A stretch of 64,000 nt of DNA from Neptuniibacter victor (lineage in GTDB: Bacteria > Pseudomonadota > Gammaproteobacteria > Pseudomonadales > Balneatricaceae), in the NCBI GenBank assembly GCA_027943745.1, contig AP025763.1, positions 3,286,001-3,350,000 on the forward strand, written 5' to 3'. The position numbers and the translations under genes were made by a program. Under the pieces are notes generated by a model that was not told the DNA's origin, searched no databases, and saw only the letters and a program-made list of their open reading frames with translations. Each line of letters begins with the position of its first letter. Positions within the stretch are counted from its first letter, which is position 1. This document shows, in pieces, positions 18,231 through 27,158 of the stretch.

Positions 18231-18832
18231 TGATCATTACCTGTAAATTTGCGAGCGGTTACATGCCCTTCAGCACTTACACCATCCCTAGACAGGACAG
18301 CTTTGATTGATAATAAAACAATCTTCATATCGACAAGAAATGAATAGTTATCCACATACCACACGTCATAGTTAAATTTTTCTGTCCATGAAATATTATT
18401 ACGACCATTCACCTGAGCCCACCCAGTAATCCCAGGCCTAACTTCATGCCGCCGCTTCTGATGCTCATTATAAAGAGGCAAATATTCCATTAATAAAGGC
18501 CTAGGCCCTATAAGAGACATATCGCCCTTTAACACGTTAAATAACTCGGGTAGCTCATCGATACTTGTTGAACGTAATGCTGAACCAAATGATGTTAATC
18601 GCTGCTCATCAGACAACGGAGTGCCAGCCTCATCATTCTGATCCAACATTGTTCTAAATTTATACATTTTGAAAGGCACGCCTTCAAAGCCGGGCCTCGT
18701 CTGACAAAAGAACACAGGAGCACCCAACTTTGCCCGAACAAGAAGCGCCGTAACCGATAATAAAGGGGCTAATAGAATTAACAAGAATAGCGACACAACA
18801 ACATCTAACACGCGCCTAACAAAATAATACAT
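18227..18832 (-). CDS. Monotopic phosphoglycosyl transferase, PglC-like initiating enzyme
   Basis: Small (201-residue) sugar transferase of the bacterial_transf/PglC class. One N-terminal re-entrant hydrophobic helix (about 8-32) precedes the catalytic core: RPGFEGVPFKMYKFRTM, the Asp-Glu dyad in IDELPELFNVLKGDMS and IGPRPL. It should transfer a phospho-sugar from UDP to undecaprenyl phosphate, starting the lipid-linked oligosaccharide. The small size is that of PglC rather than WbaP/WcaJ, which have extra membrane segments. Confidence 0.9.
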   Translation of the reverse strand: MYYFVRRVLDVVVSLFLLILLAPLLSVTALLVRAKLGAPVFFCQTRPGFEGVPFKMYKFRTMLDQNDEAGTPLSDEQRLTSFGSALRSTSIDELPELFNVLKGDMSLIGPRPLLMEYLPLYNEHQKRRHEVRPGITGWAQVNGRNNISWTEKFNYDVWYVDNYSFLVDMKIVLLSIKAVLSRDGVSAEGHVTARKFTGNDQ

Positions 18833-18838
18833 ACAACC

Positions 18839-19981
18839 TTACTCGCTCATGCTGTTTTTTAGATAATCAACAAACTTTTCAGTGATAAATTTAGAATCAA
18901 AATCACGCTCAACTCGCGCCTTCGCATTCTGTCCCATCACTCGTCGTAGCTCCATGTCTTGCACTAGGCGCTCCATCGCTTTTCCTAACGCAACGACATT
19001 ACCGCACGTAAATAATTGCCCCGTCTGCTGATCAACAATCGCATCGGATAAACCATAAATATCACTTCCTATACAAGGAACTGCTGCAGCTGCAGCCTCT
19101 ATGACTGAAGTACCAAAACCCTCTCTATAACTAGGCAATACAAACACATCAGCTGCTGAGAAAAAATGCTCTGGCTTATCTGTAAAGCCTTTAAAGTAAA
19201 CACGTTCAATACAAGGCTTACAGATTACGGATATCTCCTCCGTCAAACCTTCTTCATCAGGCCCGATAAAAGCCAGCCGGATATCACGTCTGGATTCCGC
19301 TAACACTGAAAATGCTGCCGCCAAGTCTAATACACCTTTATCTCGATTGAGTCGTCCTAAAAAAAGGAAAAGCACATCACCACTACTCGCTCCGATCTCT
19401 TCTCGTATCATTATCCTTGCTTCGTTATTCACTGAAAAACGATCAAGATCAACACCAGAAATCGACCCCTTGTGAATCATTTGCAACTTCTTCACTGAAG
19501 CAACTTTTTCCTGAACAATAAAATCTACTTGGCTCTGGCTATCAGCCAATAATTTCGTTGCAGTCAACGACGTAATTTTATCGCAACCTTTAAGAACAGA
19601 CCTTATCAAACCAGTCTTCGTTGCCCAAACCTGACCTGTAAACCAGTGAATTCTTACCGGTATTCGGCAAAAAAATGAGGAGATCATCGCAAGCAAGCCA
19701 GCCTTAGGAGTAACAGATATAACGAGATGAAAACGCTCTATAAAAAGAAAGAAAACCAAACTAATAAAAGCACGAAAGTCATCAAAAATAGAAATTTTTC
19801 TTGGAATACGTATGTTTTTTTGACTTATATGTTCTGGCAGGCTGATCTTACCGGTAGATAAATCGGCAACGATGGTAACTTCATAATGTTCCGATAATGC
19901 GAGAATATGCTGCTTTAGAAAAGCATCAACCGTAGCTGGGGAAGCAGTTATAAAGCAAATCTTGCGCTTCACTTTGTACAT
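18839..19981 (-). CDS. Family 4 glycosyltransferase (GT4)
   Basis: 380-residue GT-B fold enzyme. The C-terminal donor domain shows FLGRLNRDKGVLDL near 215-228 and the EX7E-type element SYREGFGTSVIEAAAAAVP near 300. The N-terminus (ICFITASPATVDAFLKQHI) is the acceptor domain, with a hydrophobic patch near 70-110 suggesting membrane contact. By position beside the PglC-like enzyme it may add the second sugar, as PglA does in Campylobacter; donor unknown. Confidence 0.82.
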   Translation of the reverse strand: MYKVKRKICFITASPATVDAFLKQHILALSEHYEVTIVADLSTGKISLPEHISQKNIRIPRKISIFDDFRAFISLVFFLFIERFHLVISVTPKAGLLAMISSFFCRIPVRIHWFTGQVWATKTGLIRSVLKGCDKITSLTATKLLADSQSQVDFIVQEKVASVKKLQMIHKGSISGVDLDRFSVNNEARIMIREEIGASSGDVLFLFLGRLNRDKGVLDLAAAFSVLAESRRDIRLAFIGPDEEGLTEEISVICKPCIERVYFKGFTDKPEHFFSAADVFVLPSYREGFGTSVIEAAAAAVPCIGSDIYGLSDAIVDQQTGQLFTCGNVVALGKAMERLVQDMELRRVMGQNAKARVERDFDSKFITEKFVDYLKNSMSE

Positions 19982-20036
19982 TCCAAATAATATTTAATCG
20001 TCAATAAACTATAAGGATCCAATCCACAATAATCCA

Positions 20037-20897
20037 TTACCACTTTAAAAGACCTGAAACCATTCTCCGTACAAAAGCCAGAAGCGATATAAATTCATGA
20101 AAAAACAATCGACCTAGCCCAATAAAACCTAACTTATACATTTTAAAATATACCTTCATGACCCCCAGCTGCATACTCCAAAGGTGAGAAGATAAACCTC
20201 CTGCCCCGTATCTTGACTTATAAAGAATGGTGAGAGGCAAATTAGAGAACATCACGACTCCTCCAGTCGCAGCAATGCGCAGCCAAAATTCATAATCTTC
20301 TGCGTAACGAAGTTTTGTATCGAATGTAAAGAGGATATTATTACGAAGAAAGACAGAAGGTGTAGAGAACCTATTCTTAAGCAATAAACTTTCAAAACTC
20401 AATTTTAAAACTGAATAATTAAAAGATTCATGCGAGAACCTATCCGGAAGCTGCTCCTCACCATCCACAACAGAACGATGTGCAAGTAATGTGCAATCAG
20501 GATTATCAAGCATCCATTGATACTGCAATCTAATTTTTTCAGAGTGCCACGCATCATCAGCATCCAAAAATGCAAAAAACTTTGTTTCTACAAGTTTCAT
20601 ACCTAGATTTCGAGCACAAGAAGCTCCCGAATTAACTTCAAGCTCTATAATTTCTACTCTGGTGCAATCGCATTCGGTCTTAATTTTTTTAAGAATATCT
20701 AAAGTAGAATCTGTGCTTGCATCATCTACAAAAACTATCAATTCAGGTATTAACGATTGACTTATCACCGAGTCATACGCTCTTAAGACAGTATGTTCTG
20801 AATTATAGCAAGGGATAATTACCCCTACCTCTGCGTGTAATGTAGTCACTATTTCAATTTCCGCAAAACCGGTTAATTGACCTTCGAATTTCACCAC
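20037..20897 (-). CDS. Family 2 glycosyltransferase (GT-A)
   Basis: 286 residues. GVIIPCYNSEHTV near 27-39, VDDASTDST near 60 and FLDADDAWH (the DXD motif) near 108 define GT2. The start overlaps the upstream GT2 by 44 bases; an internal start a little before the conserved GVIIPCYN block would remove much of the overlap, so the first 20 or so residues are uncertain. Sugar specificity not predictable. Confidence 0.82.
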   Translation of the reverse strand: MVKFEGQLTGFAEIEIVTTLHAEVGVIIPCYNSEHTVLRAYDSVISQSLIPELIVFVDDASTDSTLDILKKIKTECDCTRVEIIELEVNSGASCARNLGMKLVETKFFAFLDADDAWHSEKIRLQYQWMLDNPDCTLLAHRSVVDGEEQLPDRFSHESFNYSVLKLSFESLLLKNRFSTPSVFLRNNILFTFDTKLRYAEDYEFWLRIAATGGVVMFSNLPLTILYKSRYGAGGLSSHLWSMQLGVMKVYFKMYKLGFIGLGRLFFHEFISLLAFVRRMVSGLLKW

Positions 20898-21654
20898 CTA
20901 TTGCGTAAAAAATCCCTTTCAAGAAAAGGATATCTCCTGAAAGTAGCAATTCTCTGAAACGCAGAGCAAGATCATATTTAAAAATTGTCCTTAGTCTATT
21001 TTTATTAGTCACTTGATCTGGATGAATACGATATTTTAACAAAGGCTTTCCATAATGAAAAAAAACAGCATCAGTTTGCCTTCTTATCCTCAGCCACAAA
21101 TCGTAGTCTTCTGAATACTGGCCATAAGAGTATCCCCCAATTTGGAGCAAAAGGGACCTCTTGACTACTACTGTAGGGTGAGGAAGGCATGATTTAATCG
21201 GTAAGGTGGAACGTAATTCGCTATCTAGCTTATCATCAATTTGATAGCAACCCTTAGTATTCCCGTGCTCATCAATAAGCTCAATTCCTGTTGAAAGAAT
21301 GTCAATATTATGGGATTTATTAAGTAACATATTCGTTATCTCAAATCTGTCGAAATGACTCAAATCATCAGAGTCCATTCGTACTATCCATTCACCACGA
21401 GCACAGTGAATACCGTAATTTAGAGCAAATACAAGCCCTGGAATAGGTGTAGACAATACCGTAACCCTTGGCTCGTTCTGCCATAAGTCTTTGATATTTT
21501 CTATGAGTAAACACTCTGGACCATTGCAAATTAAAAGTAATTCAAAATCCTGAAATGTTTGCAAAAGAATACTCTCAACCGCTTCGACCAGAAAAGAGTG
21601 CCATGTATGAACTGGCAGTAAAACTGAATATTTCGGATTAGGCGCTTCAATCAT
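20854..21654 (-). CDS. Family 2 glycosyltransferase (GT-A)
   Basis: 266 residues with YSVLLPVHTWHSFLVEAVES near 9-28 and the DXD motif in VRMDSDDLS near 92-100; LPHPTVVVKR and YGQYSEDYDLWLRI near 150-180 are typical of GT2 enzymes acting in polysaccharide synthesis. Six bases from the GT11 gene upstream and overlapping the next GT2 downstream, so co-translated within the same operon. Confidence 0.82.
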   Translation of the reverse strand: MIEAPNPKYSVLLPVHTWHSFLVEAVESILLQTFQDFELLLICNGPECLLIENIKDLWQNEPRVTVLSTPIPGLVFALNYGIHCARGEWIVRMDSDDLSHFDRFEITNMLLNKSHNIDILSTGIELIDEHGNTKGCYQIDDKLDSELRSTLPIKSCLPHPTVVVKRSLLLQIGGYSYGQYSEDYDLWLRIRRQTDAVFFHYGKPLLKYRIHPDQVTNKNRLRTIFKYDLALRFRELLLSGDILFLKGIFYAIGGEIRRSINRFCGN

Positions 21655-21660
21655 AATTAA

Positions 21661-22515
21661 CTAGATCCTCACCCAAGACTCGGGAACGATATCACTTGAG
21701 TCCAATTTCATATCAGAAAACCAACGAGAAGGAGCTACAACTTGTTTATCTTGCGCCTCTCCCAACCACGCTCCCCACCAACTGAACGAACTATTCGCAA
21801 TAATATGGCCTTTCGCTCTAGACATTAGAAACAAGTCTTCCTCTTGTGTTCTCCCAAACCCGTCAACAAAAATAACATTATATTGATCAGAAAGGTTAGA
21901 CTTTGCCCAGTCAATATCATCAGAAAAAACAAAAAAAACAACTTTATCATTTTGTTTCTTAAAGTATTCCATAGACCTTTTATAGTAATTCAAGCCACAG
22001 AACCCATGTATTTCACTCGCAACAGGATCATTTATATAATCACCACGACGTATATGAAGTGAAATAGAATAACAGTCATTTATTTTTTTATTAATATCCA
22101 TTGAATATTCACTCAACGGGGCATTCAGCTTAAACTCTTTCATCAACTGATTTCGGTAATTTTTGAAATACTTCTCTGATTGAAAATATCCAAATAAAAA
22201 AACACCGTCCGAATTCGTCCAAAAAAGACCATCATAAGCCAAACCCTTTTCATAAAAGCGTCCAGGAACATCAAAAAACGCGGAGGCTCTATAAGCTAAG
22301 GAATCAAAACCTGGATGCCATATTAGGCGTTCTCTAGAATTAGTAATTCTACTTTCTATATTAAAACTATCAAGACCTAAGGAGTGTGATTTATAATCAT
22401 TGAATGCACTAACATCAACAACAAGATCAACACCTAAGTGCAATGACAAAGCACGCCCTGCAGCATACTGAAACATTTGATTACCCAAACCACCAATCAA
22501 ACGAACACCTATCAT
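21661..22515 (-). CDS. GT11 alpha-1,2-fucosyltransferase-like enzyme (possible colitosyltransferase)
   Basis: 284 residues with the full GT11 pattern: RLIGGLGNQMFQYAAGRAL at 5-23, the donor-binding HIRRGDY near 135-141, and NSSFSWWGAWLG near 240-251. GT11 enzymes attach L-fucose in alpha-1,2 linkage to galactose, using GDP-fucose. The only GDP-6-deoxysugar genes seen here (gmd, colC-like, colD) lead to GDP-L-colitose, which is 3-deoxy-L-fucose, and colitosyltransferases of GT11 are known (E. coli O55 WbgN). Colitose transfer is thus at least as likely as fucose transfer. Confidence 0.88.
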   Translation of the reverse strand: MIGVRLIGGLGNQMFQYAAGRALSLHLGVDLVVDVSAFNDYKSHSLGLDSFNIESRITNSRERLIWHPGFDSLAYRASAFFDVPGRFYEKGLAYDGLFWTNSDGVFLFGYFQSEKYFKNYRNQLMKEFKLNAPLSEYSMDINKKINDCYSISLHIRRGDYINDPVASEIHGFCGLNYYKRSMEYFKKQNDKVVFFVFSDDIDWAKSNLSDQYNVIFVDGFGRTQEEDLFLMSRAKGHIIANSSFSWWGAWLGEAQDKQVVAPSRWFSDMKLDSSDIVPESWVRI

Positions 22516-22524
22516 TTCAACACC

Positions 22525-23988
22525 TTATTTAAGATTTTGATCAACAAAGTTTCTAAAAACGTTCTTATTAGCATAAAAATATGCCGAGTAAACTGCAAAA
22601 GAAAAAACTAACAAACACACATCTACAACGACATTCTCTAAGACAGAATCTAAATTATTATAAAAATGCATCGGAGTGATCAGCAGCATAACCAAAAACA
22701 GAAAGCAAAAAAACACATCTCTGACATTAATCGAAATATATAAATCCAGAAAGGCTTTCACAGCTACAGAAATGAAAACCAAAAGCATCGAACATAAAAC
22801 AGCATAAGCGGCAAAAACAACATTCATTCCATAGACAGCTATAAACGACGAAGCGACTACAAAGAAACCAACACCGAAGGAATATGGAAAAATCAACTTA
22901 GACATAGTTTTACTTATTTGCGCATAATTAGATAACAAACCTGTTAAAACTCGTAGAAATTCAAACCATATACCTAAAATCATAAAAGGCAACCCATCAT
23001 AAAATGACGAATCGACTAAAATATAAAAAACATACTCTCCGGCCACAGATAGTGAATAAGCAATAAATAGATATAATGGAATAACAATTTTCAACAATGA
23101 TATATATGCAACTCTCCCTTCCCCTGGAGAATTTTTCATTTTATTAAAAAAATAAGGATAAAAGTACTGTGAAACAAGCGAATCTAATGCACCCCATATT
23201 TGATTAGCAATCCCAAAACCAATCACAAAAATACCAAGAGCATTTAACCCCCAATACCACTCGATCACCAATCTATGTCCTGATAACAAAATCCATAAAA
23301 GCAATGAGGCTAGCCCTAAAGGCATTATATAAGTTTTAAATTCGGACAGCGAAAACAATCTTTGATTGAATTTTGATGAATCTTTTTTGAAATACGACTT
23401 ATCAAAGAAAGCCCAGGCACATACAGCACCAATTATCAATCCAATCATTTGACCTAAAAACCAAAACTCAGCCACTGGATAAAACCACGTTAGCAATGAT
23501 GAAGTAAGAAAAGAGACTGTAATAGATAACAGCCCCAATAATACGAATCTCTTTCTTTCACCAACCATGTTAAGCATTGGAATTAACGTCGCATTGGCCG
23601 TAGATGAACAAACCATTATAAAAACTAAACAAGTAATAATTAACAATTCCAATAAAGAAAAGTCCTGAGAAACACTCCAGACCAATGACAATATAGCTCC
23701 TATTGCAGCACCCAAATAAACCCAAAAGGGGTAGCATCGAAGCTTATGAAGGAGAACACCGGAATCTCTCCATTCATGTGTATGGCGATTTATAAACTGA
23801 CCAATTGGACTTATCAGAAACAAACCTGAAAATATTTGAAAGACGACAAGAACTGACAGAAAACCGTATTCTTCTGGACTCAATAATGACGTTAGTACAC
23901 GAACACTTATTAAACCGATTAAAACTGTTACTAGGCGTCCAACAACAAGATAAAAGAAATCATTACTCACAACCAAGGTCTCGGGCAA
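22525..23988 (-). CDS. wzx: Wzx-type polysaccharide flippase (MOP superfamily)
   Basis: 487-residue integral membrane protein with about twelve to fourteen hydrophobic segments across its whole length; the start VVGRLVTVLIGLISVRVLTSLLSPEEYG is the classical polysaccharide-exporter N-terminus. It should translocate the lipid-linked repeat unit across the inner membrane. It overlaps the upstream GT10 gene by 26 bases. No Wzy-like polymerase, Wzz or ABC exporter is seen in this window. Confidence 0.85.
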   Translation of the reverse strand: MPETLVVSNDFFYLVVGRLVTVLIGLISVRVLTSLLSPEEYGFLSVLVVFQIFSGLFLISPIGQFINRHTHEWRDSGVLLHKLRCYPFWVYLGAAIGAILSLVWSVSQDFSLLELLIITCLVFIMVCSSTANATLIPMLNMVGERKRFVLLGLLSITVSFLTSSLLTWFYPVAEFWFLGQMIGLIIGAVCAWAFFDKSYFKKDSSKFNQRLFSLSEFKTYIMPLGLASLLLWILLSGHRLVIEWYWGLNALGIFVIGFGIANQIWGALDSLVSQYFYPYFFNKMKNSPGEGRVAYISLLKIVIPLYLFIAYSLSVAGEYVFYILVDSSFYDGLPFMILGIWFEFLRVLTGLLSNYAQISKTMSKLIFPYSFGVGFFVVASSFIAVYGMNVVFAAYAVLCSMLLVFISVAVKAFLDLYISINVRDVFFCFLFLVMLLITPMHFYNNLDSVLENVVVDVCLLVFSFAVYSAYFYANKNVFRNFVDQNLK

Positions 23989-24982
23989 CCTTTTGGCTTA
24001 TGTTTTTTGCAAAGCATTCAGAGCTAAACTGATAAAATGAATCGGAGGCTAAGAATTCCATTGCACACTGCTGATACTCAATATATTCCGACTCAGGCAT
24101 TTCTAAAAGATATTTATAAAGCTCTCTATAGTTATTAAAATCTCTCATATCTACAAAACATGACTTAGGTACATATTTTTCAATATCAGGTGCTCCTAAA
24201 TAAACAGGAACATTTTTAGAAAAAAAACAATCGAAAATTTTCTCTGTAATATATCCGGGCTGCCCATTTACATTTTCGAAACAAATTGAAAAACGTGATT
24301 TCTCTAAAGCTATCTTTTTAGATACCACTTCCCCGCTATATGAGGGAAATGGTTTTATATCAAATAGCAGAGCGATAGCTCTATAAAGTCGTAGAAAAAT
24401 TTTATTTAAAACACCTGGTTTAGCAGCAAGCACTTCCCACCCAACCCCATACAAATAAAAGTCTTCTATATGATTATGCTCAAACCATTTGATAGCCCTA
24501 ACTCTTTCACAGTAAAGATCTAAATCACTAGCAACAGAAAGGGATTTATTGCCTGCAATGAGACATATTAGCTGTTCTCTATGCAAATAACCTAACTCAC
24601 CCCTTACTAAACAAGGGTTAGGGAAATTTTGTTTCACAAAACCAGGGAAAAGCGAAAGCCTTTCATCCCATCCAAAAACAAGTGAATAGCCTGCATCTTT
24701 CACTTTATCGTTTAATGGTTTAACCAACCCAGTTTCAAAGAGAATACAATACTTCTTTCCTAAGAAGCTACTATCCGAAACATCCTGATGAATTTCAAAT
24801 GTAACCATCGAAGGATCACTCACCATATCCTTTGTTGTAATATCAATATTGTACTTCTTAAATTCACTTCGCAGTTCAATATATGGTCTTAAACAATCAT
24901 CCCTATTACGCTCACCATCGGGATCAAACATATTGTCTGCATAAATACCATCCCCAACCAAAACCCCTATATGCTTTTTCAT
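23963..24982 (-). CDS. GT10 alpha-1,3/4-fucosyltransferase-like enzyme
   Basis: 339 residues. The GT10 donor-binding block is clear near residues 235-275: SICFENVNGQPGYITEKIFD, then VPVYLGAPDIEKYVP. This family transfers L-fucose from GDP-fucose to GlcNAc or Glc (Lewis antigens in Helicobacter). With the GT11 gene next door and a GDP-colitose gene set in the same island, the donor may be GDP-colitose. The N-terminal part resembles other bacterial GT10 acceptor domains only loosely. Confidence 0.82.
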   Translation of the reverse strand: MKKHIGVLVGDGIYADNMFDPDGERNRDDCLRPYIELRSEFKKYNIDITTKDMVSDPSMVTFEIHQDVSDSSFLGKKYCILFETGLVKPLNDKVKDAGYSLVFGWDERLSLFPGFVKQNFPNPCLVRGELGYLHREQLICLIAGNKSLSVASDLDLYCERVRAIKWFEHNHIEDFYLYGVGWEVLAAKPGVLNKIFLRLYRAIALLFDIKPFPSYSGEVVSKKIALEKSRFSICFENVNGQPGYITEKIFDCFFSKNVPVYLGAPDIEKYVPKSCFVDMRDFNNYRELYKYLLEMPESEYIEYQQCAMEFLASDSFYQFSSECFAKNISQKVARDLGCE

Positions 24983-25140
24983 TTATTTCAAATATCCACT
25001 TCTTATTTGACCTATATTTTATAGTTTTGATAAGCAAACCGAAAACCCCATCCTCATAATCACAATCATAAAAACAGAGCCCGCAGAATACACATAAGAC
25101 AGACAATAAAGCTTAAAAGAAGCATTTATGCTTTATCTTT

Positions 25141-25287
25141 AAGGCACCAATCTCAAGGAAGGTTTTACCCTTCTTTCGAAGCTCAATCGCCTGCTGGCGT
25201 AAAAGTTGTTGTTGCTCTGTGCTGAGCTTGCGTGCATCTGTAATCATAGCTACATTATATCAGATGTAAACTCGCGCCTGGTTAATA
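25141..25287 (-). mobile_element. IS630-family end fragment, copy A
   Basis: 147 bases that are 2-mismatch identical to 25422-25568 (281 bases away, same orientation). It contains the start of a transposase reading MITDARKLS and the upstream IS end with ACATTATATCAGATGTAAAC. Only the N-terminal part of the gene is present, so it is a truncated insertion. Confidence 0.8.
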
Positions 25288-25568
25288 ACTTTCTGTTCTT
25301 GAGCATCGGTCAGTCTGCGTGGCATGTTTTTAGGCCCACGCTTTTAACGACCAAAGCCTTTTTACCGCCTTCTTGGTAGCGCTTATACCAGCGGCCAACT
25401 GTGTCAGGATGGACATTAAGCAAGGCACCAATCTCAAGGAAGGTTTTACCCTTCTTTCGAAGTTCAATCGCCTGCTGGCGTAAAAGTTGTTGTTGCTCTG
25501 CGCTGAGCTTGCGTGCATCTGTAATCATAGCTACATTATATCAGATGTAAACTCGCGCCTGGTTAATA
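25288..25568 (-). pseudogene. IS630-family transposase fragment, copy B, frameshifted
   Basis: Encodes the N-terminal helix-turn-helix of an IS630 transposase: RKLSAEQQQLLRQQAIELRK, then GKTFLEIGALLNVHPDTVGRWYKRYQ. After GGKKALVV the frame is lost; the next piece, read in another frame, gives MPRRLTDAQEQKV, which continues such a transposase, and then the sequence runs into copy A. The catalytic DDE domain is absent, so this is a dead remnant. Copies A and B together look like one insertion into, or recombination with, another copy. Confidence 0.8.
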
Positions 25569-25900
25569 GCCTGGATTATCTCATGTGAAGGGACTTAATC
25601 GCATCTTCCCTAAAATACTGATTAATATTGAATACATGAAGCCCCGTGAGAACACCCTATGAAAAAACGCACTTTTCAGCACCAAAAAAAATCTATAAAA
25701 TAATTAAGCATACCTGATTAGAGCAAGTGTGAGATAAGACATTCTGAAGAAAAACAGCTAGACTCGAGCACTTAAGAAGTAGATCTTTAATACTAAGAAA
25801 ACACGCTAACGCACCCTAAGCAGTATAGTACGTGCAGACAAAGCGCTTCCGTTTTACTACCAATATATAAAAGTTCGTTAGCAAAAGGGCACAACGAAAA
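25569..25900. other. AT-rich spacer before the FkbM gene
   Basis: 332 bases with no credible gene. A 14-codon ORF at 25659-25703 (MKKRTFQHQ...) has no supporting context. No clear terminator or IS inverted repeat beyond the IS630 end on its left side. Confidence 0.6.
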
Positions 25901-26611
25901 ATGAAAAAACTAAAATCATTATTAACCAACCGTGCCCTATTCGCAAAGTCTATTTATGGCCGGGTTACACGCTTTTACAAGCTTTATATCCTTAAAGATG
26001 AATTTACCATTGAAATTGCTAGATGGTTACAAGATAAAGGTGACGAAACCCTAAGGCTTGATTATTCAGACTTAAATGAGAACTCTATAGTATTTGATTT
26101 GGGTGGATATGTAGGCGATTTTGCACACGCGATAAATGAAAAATACGACTGTAGAGTATACCTATTCGAGCCGCACCCTAAATTCTACGATATATGCAAG
26201 AGAAGGTTTTTAAATAATAAAAAAGTAACTCTTCTTAATTACGGGCTATCGGACAAGCAAGGCGAATTTATTCTTTCAGACAGCGTCGACGGTTCTTCAT
26301 TCCTCAATCCAAACCATGACAATCAAGAAGGCTTAAAGTGCCGATTGAGAGAATTCTTTAGTGTTCTAAAAGATTTAGATATTAAGCATGTTGATTTAAT
26401 GAAAATCAATGTTGAAGGCGGTGAATACCCTTTGCTAGAACACATTGCAAAACACGATAGTCTAGACAAGATAAATAACTATCAGATTCAGTTTCATAAC
26501 TTCATTGAAAATGCAGTATCTAGGCGCAAAAATATCGCTCAATCACTTAACCAGACACATACGAGAACTTGGTGCTATGCGTTTGTATGGGAAAACTGGA
26601 AAAAATCATAG
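25901..26611 (+). CDS. FkbM family SAM-dependent methyltransferase
   Basis: 236 residues. SAM-binding signatures are VFDLGGYVGDFA near 66-77 and VYLFEPHPKFYD near 87-98; the FkbM-specific LMKINVEGGEYPLLE occurs near 166-180. Such enzymes O-methylate sugars in polysaccharides and glycolipids. It stands alone on the plus strand within an otherwise minus-strand glycan island, between IS630 remnants and an acyltransferase, so it is probably an accessory decoration gene acquired separately. The acceptor is unknown. Confidence 0.85.
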   Translation: MKKLKSLLTNRALFAKSIYGRVTRFYKLYILKDEFTIEIARWLQDKGDETLRLDYSDLNENSIVFDLGGYVGDFAHAINEKYDCRVYLFEPHPKFYDICKRRFLNNKKVTLLNYGLSDKQGEFILSDSVDGSSFLNPNHDNQEGLKCRLREFFSVLKDLDIKHVDLMKINVEGGEYPLLEHIAKHDSLDKINNYQIQFHNFIENAVSRRKNIAQSLNQTHTRTWCYAFVWENWKKS

Positions 26612-27158
26612 CTAATTACATTCATATCATTTCCTGCAAAATTATTTTCATAAAGCCATCAGCTTTAACACCTATAAAGAGCTAAATACATAAATAATAT
26701 CGCTATTTTTCTTGAGTCGACGAGTTGAGCACTAAGACAAACATGAAAATACCAGCCATGAAGATATAAGTAACTCTGTAAACGATAGATCTTATTAAAA
26801 ACCGATTAAGCACATCGCGGACGAACAATTTTCACCTCACAGCATATAAGAATAAAGCAAACTCTAGAATTATTTTAGTTAAAAAGATACACTCTGATTA
26901 AAAAGCTGCCACATTATTTCTATCGAACACCCCATACATCCAAAAAACCTAATTTAGGCTTTTATCAAATCAAAGGATCTTTAATTACAATAAACCCTTA
27001 ATTAAACATTCAAACTCAATAAAGCTTATAACATCCATACTGGCTTTCCGCATCTAAAAAGGTGCCCATAATAAGAAATCATAGAAATTCAAGGATTAAC
27101 TTGAAGCAGAAAGACCAGAAACTCATATTCTAATCTAAACCATTTAGAGGTTTTTAAC
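26612..27158. other. AT-rich non-coding spacer
   Basis: 547 bases, strongly AT-rich, between FkbM and the acyltransferase. No ORF of useful length in any frame, no RNA gene, no clear terminator or IS end seen. An AGAGG ribosome-binding site for the next gene lies at its right edge (about 27146-27150). Confidence 0.6.

Noticed and set aside
24924-25106. 60-residue Cys-rich ORF upstream of the GT10 gene
   Set aside because: Overlaps the 5' end of a well-supported gene in another frame and resembles no family.
25659-25703. 14-codon ORF (MKKRTFQHQ...) vaguely like the start of ribosomal protein L34
   Set aside because: Too short, no downstream similarity, no ribosomal neighbours.
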